Numbered from the stretch's first letter, positions 1 to 9,270 are shown. The stretch is DNA of 64,000 nt from Tannockella sp964369175 (GCA_964369175.1 CAYJEM010000001.1:73826-137825), one strand, 5' to 3'. The notes: generated by a model from the sequence alone, not told the origin. Translations and numbers: made by a program.

Positions 1-50
1 AATTTAAAACGAGTAAAAAATAAAACAGAATCAAAAATTTCATGGATGTA

Positions 51-107
51 AACAAGTGATATCACTTGTTTTTCTATACAAAAAATAGGTCAATTAAGAC
101 CTATTTT
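51..107. terminator. two hairpins downstream of yneF
   Basis: A perfect palindrome lies at 51-70 followed by T-rich sequence on the + strand. A second hairpin lies at 81-107 (arms AAAAATAGGTC and GACCTATTTTT) with U-runs on both strands. The second probably ends the minus-strand yneF transcript; the first may end a gene left of the window. Confidence 0.7.
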
Positions 108-128
108 TTATTTTGAATAAACAAACAA

Positions 129-335
129 CTATTTATATTGTGAATTGATATTATTCATTATTTTACGAATTTGTGTTTCGTTTGGTTTTCTACCCATTTC
201 CATAAACATTGCACGAATCATTTTTTCATTGATTGGTGGATTTTGACGTAATTGTTTTTTGAACATATAACGAGAAATAAAGAATCCCGCGATTAATCCA
301 ATTACAATACCGATGACTACCCATAATATTTCCAT
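129..335 (-). CDS. yneF: YneF-like small membrane protein (UPF0154)
   Basis: A 68-residue protein with one N-terminal membrane span (about residues 3-20), then a basic segment and a cytosolic tail. The tail has the MRKxIRAMFxEMGRKPNE-type pattern that I recognise from the UPF0154 family. An AGGAGG ribosome site at 347-352 fixes the start. The family is common in Firmicutes and its function is not settled. In Bacillus yneF lies near ynzC, and a ynzC homologue is also in this window at about 13 kb. Confidence 0.85.
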   Translation of the reverse strand: MEILWVVIGIVIGLIAGFFISRYMFKKQLRQNPPINEKMIRAMFMEMGRKPNETQIRKIMNNINSQYK

Positions 336-416
336 CTTATTACTAACCTCCTATTTTTGCGTTAAAAATATTATAACACATTAATATTATAATTTGTATT
401 TTTTTTATATAATAAT

Positions 417-1592
417 CTACTGTATAATTTCCTCAATAATTGATATAGCTATGTCAATATGTTCTTTTTCAATAACAAGAGGTGGTAACATACGAATCAC
501 ATTTGGACCTGCAGTTACTACAATCAACCCTTTTTCTTGGGCTTTTTTTACATATTCACCTACTGGATGATCAAAAACAATTCCTTGCATTAATCCAAAA
601 CCACGACGTTCAGTTATAAAAGCGTATTTTTCAACAAGCAAATCTAATTTCTCTTTAAAATAATCTCCAACAATTTCTACATGTTTATTAAGATCTGTTT
701 CTTTTGCTATTTCAAGAACAGCTTTAATAGCTGCACCAGCTAAAGGATTACCGCCATACGTAGTTCCGTGATCTCCAGGTTGGAGCGCACTACCAACTTT
801 TTGATTTGCAACAAATGCTCCGACTGGAAAACCAGAACCTATTCCTTTTGCAAGACAAACAATGTCAGGTTTAATATTAGCATGTTGATATGCCATCCAT
901 TTCCCAGTTCTAGCCATACCAGTTTGTACTTCATCAATAATAAAAACTATATCATGTTCATCACAAAGTAAACGTAATCCAGTTAAAAATTCATTAGTAC
1001 ATGTTGTAAGTCCACCTTCACCTTGAATAACTTCAACAATAATTGCACCAGTTTTACTAGTAATTAATTGTTTAACACTATCTAGATCATTAATTGTTGC
1101 ATGTTTAACACCTCCAATTAATGGGCCAAAAGCTTTTTGGTAATTAACATTTCCAGTTAGACGAACAGATCCTGTTGAACGACCATGAAATGAACGATTT
1201 AAAGCAATAATTTCACTATCTGCTTTACCATTTTTTAAATAATAATATTTTCTAGCAAGTTTTAAAGCACCTTCAGTTGCTTCAGTTCCTGAATTACATA
1301 AAAATGTTTTGTCTAAACCAGTAATTTCTTTTAATAATTCAGCCGCTTCAATTGCACTTACAGAATTAAAATAATTTGAAATATGCATAACTTTTTGCAT
1401 TTGTTCATTTAATGCTTCTAGGTATTTTTTATTACCATATCCTAGAGCATTAACGCCTATACCAGAATAAAAATCTAAGTATTTCTTATCATTTACATCA
1501 TATAAATACACACCTTTACCATGATCAACAGTAATATCATAGCGACCATATGCACTCATAAATGCATCTTGACTTCTTGTAAAATATGTCAT
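417..1592 (-). CDS. argD: acetylornithine / acetyl-diaminopimelate aminotransferase
   Basis: A class III PLP aminotransferase of 391 residues, usual for ArgD. It has the N-terminal GIGVNALGY segment, the PLP-contact NSGTEATE, the IIDEVQTG segment and the LAKGIGSGFPVGA lysine region. In arginine synthesis it converts N-acetylglutamate semialdehyde to N-acetylornithine. It overlaps the deacetylase stop by one base (TAATG) and is last in a dapF-dapH-deacetylase-argD run. It is therefore also the natural candidate for the acetyl-DAP transamination step, which has no other gene here. A GGGGGAG ribosome site precedes the start. Confidence 0.9.
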   Translation of the reverse strand: MTYFTRSQDAFMSAYGRYDITVDHGKGVYLYDVNDKKYLDFYSGIGVNALGYGNKKYLEALNEQMQKVMHISNYFNSVSAIEAAELLKEITGLDKTFLCNSGTEATEGALKLARKYYYLKNGKADSEIIALNRSFHGRSTGSVRLTGNVNYQKAFGPLIGGVKHATINDLDSVKQLITSKTGAIIVEVIQGEGGLTTCTNEFLTGLRLLCDEHDIVFIIDEVQTGMARTGKWMAYQHANIKPDIVCLAKGIGSGFPVGAFVANQKVGSALQPGDHGTTYGGNPLAGAAIKAVLEIAKETDLNKHVEIVGDYFKEKLDLLVEKYAFITERRGFGLMQGIVFDHPVGEYVKKAQEKGLIVVTAGPNVIRMLPPLVIEKEHIDIAISIIEEIIQ

Positions 1593-2719
1593 TACAACTC
1601 CCCCAATTCTATATTTTTTGCTAATGCATAAAAAACATTAACCCCAGTTTCTAAAACTTTTTCATCAAAATTGAATGTTTCAGTATGTAGACCACTAGTA
1701 TATATTTTAGACCTAGTTCCTAGAAAGAAGAATATTCCCGGAACTGCCTTTTGATAATATGAAAAATCTTCTGAAAGCATAAAGGGTTCTTCGATTTCTT
1801 CGAAATTATCTATTTTCATGCTCTTTAGTTGCTTAAACAATCCTTTATCATTAATTACTGGAGGGTACATTGGTGGACAACTAAATTTAATTTCACAATC
1901 ATATGTTTCTTCCATATTTTTAACAATAGATTGCATTTTAGAAGTAATAAAAGTAAAAGTATCCTCACTAAATGTACGTAATGTTCCAGCAATTTCCACT
2001 GTATCAGCAACAATATTTCGAGCACTACCACCATTGATTTTACCTATATGAAGAACACACGGATCAAAAGCAGATACTTGTCTTGATATAATTGACTGAA
2101 ATTGAGTAATTAACTCACTAGCTATTATAATGCTATCTACACCTTGATGGTATAAACCGGCATGAGCAGTTTTTCCATGGATTATTATATCAATTTCACC
2201 ATTTTGAGCCATTAAGGCTCCAGGTTTACACGCGATTACACCTTCATCATAGAATGGCATTAAATGCATTCCAAATATCGCTTTAACATTATATTTATCT
2301 AATATTCCATTTTCGACAATTAATCTAGCTCCACCAGGTGATTCTTCTGCAGGTTGAAATAATAGTAAAATGTTATGTTCAAACTCTTCGTTACATTCTT
2401 TTATTTTCTTTGCAAGCCCAAGTAATGTTGCCATGTGGCCATCATGACCACATGCATGCATGTAGCCTTGATGAGTTGAAGAAAATGAACATTTATTTTT
2501 TTCAGTAATTTCTAAAGCATCAATATCACTGCGAAACGCAATTGTAGATTCTTTATTTAAATCAATATATACGTAAGCTCCAGTATCAAGTAACTTTTGT
2601 GGATTATATCCCATTAACTGTAACTCATGCATTAAATATGCTGTGGTAATGTGCTCAACCAAACCTAATTCTGGTATTTTATGAAGATCTTGTCTCCACT
2701 TTTTTAGTTCTTGATACAT
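1592..2719 (-). CDS. N-acetyldiaminopimelate deacetylase (M20 family)
   Basis: A 375-residue M20 metallohydrolase. Visible family signatures are FRSDIDAL, MHACGHDGH, a PAEESPGGA segment with the catalytic Glu pair, and GMHLMP. The M20 family also includes amino-acid amidohydrolases, but the position directly after dapH and before argD points to deacetylation of N-acetyl-LL-diaminopimelate, the last acyl step of the acetylated lysine/DAP pathway. An AGGAGG site lies just before the ATG. It is translationally coupled to argD. Confidence 0.87.
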   Translation of the reverse strand: MYQELKKWRQDLHKIPELGLVEHITTAYLMHELQLMGYNPQKLLDTGAYVYIDLNKESTIAFRSDIDALEITEKNKCSFSSTHQGYMHACGHDGHMATLLGLAKKIKECNEEFEHNILLLFQPAEESPGGARLIVENGILDKYNVKAIFGMHLMPFYDEGVIACKPGALMAQNGEIDIIIHGKTAHAGLYHQGVDSIIIASELITQFQSIISRQVSAFDPCVLHIGKINGGSARNIVADTVEIAGTLRTFSEDTFTFITSKMQSIVKNMEETYDCEIKFSCPPMYPPVINDKGLFKQLKSMKIDNFEEIEEPFMLSEDFSYYQKAVPGIFFFLGTRSKIYTSGLHTETFNFDEKVLETGVNVFYALAKNIELGEL

Positions 2720-2728
2720 AGTTACCTC

Positions 2729-3433
2729 CTATAGTTTACGTAAGTCATCCATTAACTGTGTTTTATCTTCTGTTTGTTGATCTTTTTGATCTTTTACAAT
2801 ACGTGCCGGATTTCCAACGACTACCGCTCCAGCAGGTACATCTTGAGTAACGATTGATCCAGCACCAACTACTGCACCTTTACCAATACGAACACCTTCA
2901 ATAACTACTGCATTTGCACCAATTACAACATCATCTTCAACAATTACTGGCGTTGCACTAGGGGGTTCAATAACTCCTGCTAAAACCGCACCAGCTCCGA
3001 TGTGACAACGTGCCCCAACAGTTGCGCGACCTCCCATAATTACACCCATATCAATCATAGTACCTTCACCAATGCTAGCACCAATATTAATTACTGCCCC
3101 CATCATGATAACAGCATTATCACCGATAAATACTTGATCACGAATAAATGTTCCAGGTTCAATTCTTGCATTAATCTTAGTTGTATCTAATAGTGGAATA
3201 GCACTATTGCGACGGTCATATTCGATATGACTTTCAGTAATGTTTGCTTTATTTGATTCAAGGTATGCCTCAACATCTTGAATATCACCAATTAAAACAC
3301 GACTTGTATCTGTTCCAAATACGCTACATTTACCAACTTCTGGCAAATTACTTCCATTTACATATACTTTTACAGGAGTTTTTTTAGTAGCTTCTCCTAT
3401 ATATTTAATTATTTCCATTGCATCTTGTAACAT
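2729..3433 (-). CDS. dapH: tetrahydrodipicolinate N-acetyltransferase
   Basis: A 234-residue acyltransferase with a left-handed beta-helix: hexapeptide repeats run from about residue 90 to 205, including IEPGTFIRDQV, NAVIMMGAVINIGA and ATVGARCHIGAGAVLAG. The DRRNSAIPLLD segment and the overall sequence closely match Bacillus DapH, so the pathway is the acetyl rather than succinyl branch. The ribosome site is weak (AAAAAGA), but the start aligns with the Bacillus protein. It ends 9 nt before the deacetylase. Confidence 0.92.
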   Translation of the reverse strand: MLQDAMEIIKYIGEATKKTPVKVYVNGSNLPEVGKCSVFGTDTSRVLIGDIQDVEAYLESNKANITESHIEYDRRNSAIPLLDTTKINARIEPGTFIRDQVFIGDNAVIMMGAVINIGASIGEGTMIDMGVIMGGRATVGARCHIGAGAVLAGVIEPPSATPVIVEDDVVIGANAVVIEGVRIGKGAVVGAGSIVTQDVPAGAVVVGNPARIVKDQKDQQTEDKTQLMDDLRKL

Positions 3434-3444
3434 TCTTTTTACTT

Positions 3445-3462
3445 GCTACTACTACTAGTAGC
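3445..3462. other. small hairpin between dapF and dapH
   Basis: A 7-bp inverted repeat (GCTACTA / TAGTAGC, 4-nt loop) sits in the 41-nt gap between dapF and dapH, just upstream of the weak dapH ribosome site. No U-run follows, so it is not an obvious terminator. It may affect dapH translation or mRNA stability. Confidence 0.35.
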
Positions 3463-3474
3463 GTCCCCTTTTAT

Positions 3475-4305
3475 TTATATTTTAATTACCCCTTCAAAAA
3501 CAGAAGTTGCCGGCCCGGTCATAAATACATTATCACCACGATACCCAATTGTTAAATCACCACCAAGTAAGCTTACTACAACATTATCATCAGTATAGCC
3601 AAGTTTATGTGATGCGACCATGACAGCACATGCCCCTGTTCCACACGCTAAGGTTTCACCAGAACCACGCTCCCAAACACGCATTTTAACATGATTTCGA
3701 TCAATAATTTGTACAAATTCAGTATTTACAGATTCACGAAACATTGGATGATGTTCAAATAATGGACCAATTTTTTCTATATCAAAATCCAAACTATCAA
3801 CAAATGTGACAACATGAGGATTACCCATTGAAATAGCTGTTAAATTATATACAATATCACCAATTTTAATTGGTTGATTGATCATTGTTTTGTCATCATA
3901 TTCACATGGTATTTTTGTACAGTCAAATTCAGGTTTTTGCATATCTACTGTTGCTCCAACAACTTCATCACTGTCAAATAGTAATTCAACTACACGTAAA
4001 CCTGCTTTTGTTTCAACATTTATTACTTTTTTTGTAGTTAAACCTTTATCATAACAAAATTTTGCAAAACAACGAACACCATTACCACACATCATTGCTT
4101 CGCTACCATCAGCATTAAACATTCTCATTTTAAAGTCATATATTTCTGATTTTAAAATAACAATAATACCATCACTTCCAATTCCTATGTGGCGATTACT
4201 AATGCGTTTAATAAATTCTTTGTCTAATGGAATATTTTGGTTTATACCATCAAAATAGACATAGTCATTTCCAATTCCTTCCATTTTTGTAAATTTTAAT
4301 TTCAT
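3475..4305 (-). CDS. dapF: diaminopimelate epimerase
   Basis: A 276-residue enzyme with both catalytic cysteines in their family motifs: MMCGNGVRC (Cys near residue 73) and LACGTGACA near residue 222. It also has the MRMFNADGSEA motif. It converts LL-DAP to meso-DAP for lysine and peptidoglycan. The start has an AAAGGAG site. It is the first gene of the dapF-dapH-deacetylase-argD run. Confidence 0.95.
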   Translation of the reverse strand: MKLKFTKMEGIGNDYVYFDGINQNIPLDKEFIKRISNRHIGIGSDGIIVILKSEIYDFKMRMFNADGSEAMMCGNGVRCFAKFCYDKGLTTKKVINVETKAGLRVVELLFDSDEVVGATVDMQKPEFDCTKIPCEYDDKTMINQPIKIGDIVYNLTAISMGNPHVVTFVDSLDFDIEKIGPLFEHHPMFRESVNTEFVQIIDRNHVKMRVWERGSGETLACGTGACAVMVASHKLGYTDDNVVVSLLGGDLTIGYRGDNVFMTGPATSVFEGVIKI

Positions 4306-4399
4306 AATAAGCTCCTTTAGATTGATAAGATTTTACCAAATTACGAATTTATTTTCAATCTTTTACAACTAAAAATAAAAGTATAGCATATACTATTAT

Positions 4400-4486
4400 A
4401 TGAAAAGAATACTTCGAAAAGCAAACAGAACTTTAACTTCTGTTGTCTTGTTCATACTTATATTAATATTAGTATATTATGTATAA
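4400..4486 (+). CDS. possible 28-residue single-span membrane peptide
   Basis: A short open frame in the 200-bp gap between argB and dapF, on the opposite strand to both. It begins MKRILRKANRTL (six basic residues) and continues as one hydrophobic span to VYYV. It ends exactly where a strong terminator (4485-4507) begins. There is no good ribosome site, and a TATACT box lies only a few bases before the ATG, so any transcript would be almost leaderless. It could be a small membrane peptide or chance; I do not recognise a family. Confidence 0.3.
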   Translation: MKRILRKANRTLTSVVLFILILILVYYV

Positions 4487-4507
4487 AGAACTCGCTAAGA
4501 GTTCTTT
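4485..4507. terminator. bidirectional terminator after argB
   Basis: A 9-bp perfect stem (AAAGAACTC / GAGTTCTTT) with a 5-nt loop. It overlaps the argB stop codon, ends the argC-argJ-argB transcript and would also stop + strand transcription of the short frame at 4400-4486. Confidence 0.8.
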
Positions 4508-5372
4508 ATTTGTTATCAATAACTGTACCAACACCACTAGCAGTAAATATCTCAATTAAGATACTATGTTCTAAGCGCCCATCTAAAATATGCACTCGTC
4601 CAACACCGTTTGCTACTGCATCTAAACAGTTTCTAATTTTTGGAATCATTCCACCTGTAATAATTTCTTTTTCTAACAAGTCTTTTGCAATAGATGGTGT
4701 AATCGATGTGATTAATGATTCAGGATCATTTTGATCTGCTAGAACACCTTCGATATCTGTTAGAAAGACTAATTTACTTGCTTTTACTTTTCTTGCAATA
4801 GCAGTTGCTACATCATCGGCATTAATGTTATAAGCATGATATTTTTCATCTAATCCAATTGTTGATACAACCGGCGTATATCCTTTGTCTAAAAGTATAT
4901 GTAATAATGAATCATCGACATCTACAATTTCACCTACATAACCTATATCGTCACCCTTAGGCTTACTTTTAGTTACTGTAATCATGTTACCATCTTTACC
5001 AGAAAGTCCAACTGCATGAGTTCCAATTTGTTCCATTTGGGCAACTAGTCCTTTATTTACCTTACCTGATAAAACCATTTCTGCAACCTCTAGTGTTTCT
5101 TTATCAGTAACACGTAATCCATTTTTGAAATTTGCTTTAATATTTACTTTTTCTAGCCATGTGTTGATATCTTTACCTCCACCATGAACAATAATCGGGC
5201 GCATTCCAATTGATTTTAATACTGCTATATCTTTTAATACACTATGTTTTATAACTTCGTTTGTCATTGCACTTCCACCATATTTGATAACTACAATATC
5301 ACCATGAAATTCATGGATATATGTAAGTGCATCTACTAATACTTGGGCTTTTGTTATCTCTTTAGAATACAT
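4506..5372 (-). CDS. argB: acetylglutamate kinase
   Basis: A 288-residue amino-acid kinase with KYGGSAM near residue 30, HGGGKDIN near residue 64 and the GGMIPKI segment in the C-terminal third. It phosphorylates N-acetylglutamate in arginine synthesis. Its ATG overlaps the argJ stop (TAATG) with no clear ribosome site of its own, so translational coupling is likely. It is third in argC-argJ-argB. Confidence 0.95.
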   Translation of the reverse strand: MYSKEITKAQVLVDALTYIHEFHGDIVVIKYGGSAMTNEVIKHSVLKDIAVLKSIGMRPIIVHGGGKDINTWLEKVNIKANFKNGLRVTDKETLEVAEMVLSGKVNKGLVAQMEQIGTHAVGLSGKDGNMITVTKSKPKGDDIGYVGEIVDVDDSLLHILLDKGYTPVVSTIGLDEKYHAYNINADDVATAIARKVKASKLVFLTDIEGVLADQNDPESLITSITPSIAKDLLEKEIITGGMIPKIRNCLDAVANGVGRVHILDGRLEHSILIEIFTASGVGTVIDNK

Positions 5373-6595
5373 TACGAACGATAATCCGCGTTGATTTTAA
5401 TATAGTCATATGTTAAGTCACAACCCCAAGCTGTTGCTCCATAACCTCCACATGCAATATCAATGATTGCTTTTACATGTTTTCCTGACAAGATTTTTGT
5501 TGCTGATTCTTCACTGTAGTTTAGTGCCATGCCACCTTCAACAATCTGAATATTTCCATGTTCACTTTCTAAATGTAATGTGACATTATTTGGATCAAAC
5601 TGTACTGTTGAATAACCCATAGCACATAAAATACGTCCCCAATTTGCATCATTCCCATACACTGCGGTTTTTACAAGTGGTGAAGTCACGACACTTTTTG
5701 CCATTACCCTTGCATCTTCAAGACTACTTGCACTGTGTACTTGTACTTCTAATAGTTTTGTTGCACCTTCTCCATCTTCAGCAATTTTTTTAGCTAAGAA
5801 TTCGTTAACGTAGTTAAGTGCTTCTATAAACTTAATATAATCTTCATTTTCACTTTCAATTATTGGATTTTTCGCTTCTCCATTAGCCATCATTAATACA
5901 GTATCATTCGTTGAAGTATCACGGTCTACTGAAATCATATTAAATGATGTATCAACTGTCTTTAATAATGCTTTTTTTAATAAACTTTGTTCAATTTGTA
6001 AATCAGTTGTAATAAAACCTAGCATTGTTGCCATATTTGGATGAATCATTCCAGAACCTTTACAGCACCCACCAATTGTTACTGCTTTACCAGCAATTTC
6101 AATTTCTACAGCAATATGTTTAGGAGCTGTATCTGTTGTTAAAATCGCATTTGCAACTTCAACTCCTGCATCACTACTATCACTAAGCAAATCAACTACT
6201 TTTTTTACGCCTTTGTCAAAACACTCCATTGGTAACTGTTTACCAATTACTCCTGTCGAACAAATTAATACTTCATTTGATTTAATATTTAATGCCGCTC
6301 CTACAATATCTGCAAATTTTTGATTATTTTGAACCCCTAAATCTCCAGTACATGCGTTTGCAACTCCACTATTTATCGCAATTGCACGTGCTGTTTGATA
6401 ATTATCAACTATGTGTTGATCATATGTTACCGGTGCTGCTTTTACAACATTTGTTGTAAAAGTACCAGCAATTGTAGCATCAACCTTACTATAAATTATT
6501 GCTAAATCCTTATTTGCTTTTTTTATACCTATATTATCACCAGCTCCATAAAAACCTAATGGAGAAGTAATACTACCATCCTTAATTATCTTCAT
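5372..6595 (-). CDS. argJ: bifunctional glutamate N-acetyltransferase / ornithine acetyltransferase
   Basis: A 407-residue ArgJ with the self-cleavage segment HPNMATMLGF (nucleophilic Thr near residue 187) and the glycine-rich GGCCKGSGMIHP before it. It transfers acetyl from acetylornithine to glutamate, so the pathway is cyclic and no separate ArgE is needed. The start has GGAGAAAG. It sits 11 nt after argC. Confidence 0.95.
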   Translation of the reverse strand: MKIIKDGSITSPLGFYGAGDNIGIKKANKDLAIIYSKVDATIAGTFTTNVVKAAPVTYDQHIVDNYQTARAIAINSGVANACTGDLGVQNNQKFADIVGAALNIKSNEVLICSTGVIGKQLPMECFDKGVKKVVDLLSDSSDAGVEVANAILTTDTAPKHIAVEIEIAGKAVTIGGCCKGSGMIHPNMATMLGFITTDLQIEQSLLKKALLKTVDTSFNMISVDRDTSTNDTVLMMANGEAKNPIIESENEDYIKFIEALNYVNEFLAKKIAEDGEGATKLLEVQVHSASSLEDARVMAKSVVTSPLVKTAVYGNDANWGRILCAMGYSTVQFDPNNVTLHLESEHGNIQIVEGGMALNYSEESATKILSGKHVKAIIDIACGGYGATAWGCDLTYDYIKINADYRS

Positions 6596-6606
6596 GCTTT
6601 CTCCTT

Positions 6607-7644
6607 CTATAACACTGTTGGTATTAAATGCAGTCCCATTGTTTCTTCAATACCAAAAGTAATATTCATATTTTGAACAGCTTGTCCTGCTGCTCCTTTT
6701 ACTAGATTATCTAAACAACTTAAGACTATGATTCGATTTGTACGTTTATCAATAACATAGTTAATATCTAAATAATTACTTGCTCTTACATTACGTGTTT
6801 CTGGTAAGATATTATCTTTTAAAACACGGATAAAAGGTTCATTTTGATACATCATAAATGCTTCGTTGATTTTCGCCACGTCAACACCTGGAAGTAACGT
6901 AGCATAACTAGTTGTAATAATTCCTCGATTCATTGGTACAAGATGTGGTGTAAAATTGATGACAATATCATCATTTGAAACATTTGATAACTGTTCTTCA
7001 ATTTCTGGGGTATGACGATGCGTTGCCACACCATAAGCTTTAATTGATTCATTTACCTCACAATATAAAGAATCAACTTTTGCACCTCGACCAGCACCAC
7101 TCACACCACTTTTACCATCCACGATAATTGTGCTTGTATCTATTAATCCAGCTTTAACTAAAGGATACAATGCTGTAATAGCACATGTTGTATAACATCC
7201 CGGATTCGCGATTAGACGAGCTGCTTTAATACTGTCACGATTTATTTCACATAAACCATATGTTGCATATTTTACCAAATCATGAGTTGGATGTTCGATT
7301 CCATACCAACTTTCATAAACGTCCTTTGAAGTTAAGCGATAATCAGCACTCAAGTCAATCACTTTTACTTTTTGTAATATCTTTTCATTAATTTTGTTTG
7401 CACAAACACCTTGTGGTGTTGCAAAAAATACAACATCAATATCATCAATATACTTTTCTAAATCTTCTTCAACACACTCTTGATCGATTATTGAAAAATA
7501 ATTTTTATAAATCTCACTATACTCCATCCCCTGATAGCTTCTTGATGAAACCCATTTAATTTTAACTTCTTTGTGATTTAACAAAATACGAATTAATTCG
7601 CATCCCCCATAACCAGTTGCTCCAAATATACCTACATTAATCAT
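6607..7644 (-). CDS. argC: N-acetyl-gamma-glutamyl-phosphate reductase
   Basis: A 345-residue dehydrogenase with the N-terminal nucleotide-binding GIFGATGYGG and the catalytic cysteine in ANPGCYTT near residue 150. It reduces N-acetylglutamyl phosphate to the semialdehyde. An AGGAGGG site precedes the ATG. It is the first gene after the T-box leader, so that leader should control argC-argJ-argB. Confidence 0.95.
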   Translation of the reverse strand: MINVGIFGATGYGGCELIRILLNHKEVKIKWVSSRSYQGMEYSEIYKNYFSIIDQECVEEDLEKYIDDIDVVFFATPQGVCANKINEKILQKVKVIDLSADYRLTSKDVYESWYGIEHPTHDLVKYATYGLCEINRDSIKAARLIANPGCYTTCAITALYPLVKAGLIDTSTIIVDGKSGVSGAGRGAKVDSLYCEVNESIKAYGVATHRHTPEIEEQLSNVSNDDIVINFTPHLVPMNRGIITTSYATLLPGVDVAKINEAFMMYQNEPFIRVLKDNILPETRNVRASNYLDINYVIDKRTNRIIVLSCLDNLVKGAAGQAVQNMNITFGIEETMGLHLIPTVL

Positions 7645-7664
7645 TGTTCACCCTCCTAAATATA

Positions 7665-7893
7665 ATAAAAAAACGCCTCTTTAAAAGAGACGAAAAATTT
7701 CCGCGGTGCCACTCTAGTTGATACAGTATTTATACCATATCCTCTCAAATCGATAAGGGCGATAACCCAGAAGTGATACTAGTTTCCCACTTCCCTTTCC
7801 TAAATGCGCTTCCTATATGTATAAGTGCTAACCTTTCACCATCATTAGCTCGCTTTGACTGACAACACATAGTACTCTTTTAGTCACTAAGTT
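7665..7893 (-). promoter_or_regulatory. T-box riboswitch of argC, probable Arg specifier CGC
   Basis: On the minus strand the T-box core AGAGTGGCACCGCGG lies at 7701-7715. The terminator CGTCTCTTT / AAAGAGGCG lies at 7674-7692 with a U-run. Upstream is a Stem I: CTAAA pairs with TTTAG and CTATGTG with CATATAG. These flank an internal loop with AGAGTA on the 5' side and GAAGCGCA on the 3' side. In T-boxes the specifier sits in the 3' side before a purine; CGC at 7806-7808 followed by A fits and codes for arginine. Uncharged tRNA-Arg should favour readthrough into argC. Confidence 0.9.
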
Positions 7894-7899
7894 TATTAA

Positions 7900-7928
7900 A
7901 TTGTATATATACACAATTGTATTGTCAA
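7900..7928 (-). promoter_or_regulatory. promoter of the T-box/argC transcript
   Basis: TTGACA (7923-7928) and TACAAT (7900-7905) are separated by exactly 17 nt on the minus strand, giving a transcript start near 7893 at the base of the T-box. This is close to the sigma-A consensus. Confidence 0.85.
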
Positions 7929-8000
7929 TAGTATTTTATGATTTTTAACAAAATTATCAATAATTTTACGATTATGTAAATAAATATTAATCATTATGTA

Positions 8001-8029
8001 TTGATTTTATCAATCTAATACTATATTAT
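8001..8029 (+). promoter_or_regulatory. argG promoter
   Basis: TTGATT (8001-8006) and TATTAT (8024-8029), 17-nt spacer, upstream of argG on the + strand. The leader would be only about 25 nt and has no T-box. I see no convincing ArgR operator in the AT-rich stretch between the divergent promoters. Confidence 0.55.
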
Positions 8030-8061
8030 ATTACTAATTTATAAAAATGGAGGGTATTGAA

Positions 8062-9270
8062 ATGAAGGAAAAAGTAATTTTAGCCTACTCTGGTGGCTTA
8101 GATACGACTACGATTATCCCATGGTTACAAGAAAATTACGACTATGAAGTTGTATGTTGTTGTATAGATGTTGGACAAAATGAAGAATTAGACGGTTTAG
8201 AAGAGCGTGCTAAATTATCAGGATCAAAAAAATTATATATTGAAGATGTAGTAGATGAATATGTTGATGAGTATATCATTCCAACAATTCAAGCAGACGC
8301 TGTATATGAATACAAATACTTATTAGGAACTGCAACTGCTCGTCCATTAATCGCAAAAATTTTAGTTGATATAGCTAGAAAAGAAAATGCAACTGCTATA
8401 TGCCACGGGGCTACTGGTAAAGGAAATGATCAAATTCGTTTTGAACTTGGGATCAAAGCACTAGCACCTGATTTAAAAATTATTGCACCTTGGAGAGACC
8501 CTAAATGGGAAATTAGTTCACGTGAAGATGCAATGGATTATTGTAGCAACCATGGTATTGATTTACCATTTGATGTATCTACTTCATATTCAAGAGATAG
8601 AAATATTTGGCATATTTCACACGAGGGTTTAGAATTAGAAGAACCTGAAAACGCGCCTGATTATGATCATGTGTTAGTTTTATCAAAAACACCAAACAAT
8701 GCACCAGATAAAGCATTACAGTTAGAAATCGAATGGGAAAAAGGTGCACCAATTGCTTTAAATGGTGAAAAAATGTCTGCTCGTGTAATTTTAGAAAAAC
8801 TAAATGAATATGGTGGCGAACATGGTATTGGAATTATTGATATCGTTGAAAACCGTGTTGTTGGTATGAAGTCACGTGGTGTTTATGAAACACCTGGTGG
8901 AACAATTTTAATGGAAGCTCATCGTCAATTAGAAGAACTAGTATTAGATAGAGAAACATTAAAATATAAACGACAAATTTCAATTGAATTTGCTGACTTA
9001 GTATATGGTGGAAAATGGTTTTCCCCATTACGTGAAGCATTAAGTGCCTTTGTTACAAAAACACAAGAACATGTTACTGGAGTAACAAAATTTAGATTAT
9101 ACAAAGGTAATATTATTAAAGAAGGAACACTATCACCATATACATTATATGATGAAGATATCGCAAGTTTTACAACTGGTGATTTATATGACCATAAAGA
9201 TGCTGATGGATTTATTACATTATATGGTTTATCTACAAAAGTTCGTGCATTAAAAGTTAACAATAAATAA
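8062..9270 (+). CDS. argG: argininosuccinate synthase
   Basis: A protein of about 402 residues with the N-type ATP pyrophosphatase loop AYSGGLDTT at the N-terminus, the GATGKGNDQIRFE segment and the SREDAMDY region typical of ArgG. It condenses citrulline with aspartate. An in-frame ATG at 8047 overlaps the GGAGGG ribosome site, so I choose the ATG at 8062. It is divergent from argC and followed by argH. Confidence 0.95.
   Translation: MKEKVILAYSGGLDTTTIIPWLQENYDYEVVCCCIDVGQNEELDGLEERAKLSGSKKLYIEDVVDEYVDEYIIPTIQADAVYEYKYLLGTATARPLIAKILVDIARKENATAICHGATGKGNDQIRFELGIKALAPDLKIIAPWRDPKWEISSREDAMDYCSNHGIDLPFDVSTSYSRDRNIWHISHEGLELEEPENAPDYDHVLVLSKTPNNAPDKALQLEIEWEKGAPIALNGEKMSARVILEKLNEYGGEHGIGIIDIVENRVVGMKSRGVYETPGGTILMEAHRQLEELVLDRETLKYKRQISIEFADLVYGGKWFSPLREALSAFVTKTQEHVTGVTKFRLYKGNIIKEGTLSPYTLYDEDIASFTTGDLYDHKDADGFITLYGLSTKVRALKVNNK

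Noticed and set aside
7930..8000. ArgR box between argC and argG
   Set aside because: The sequence is AT-rich with partial palindromes but no match good enough to the ArgR consensus.
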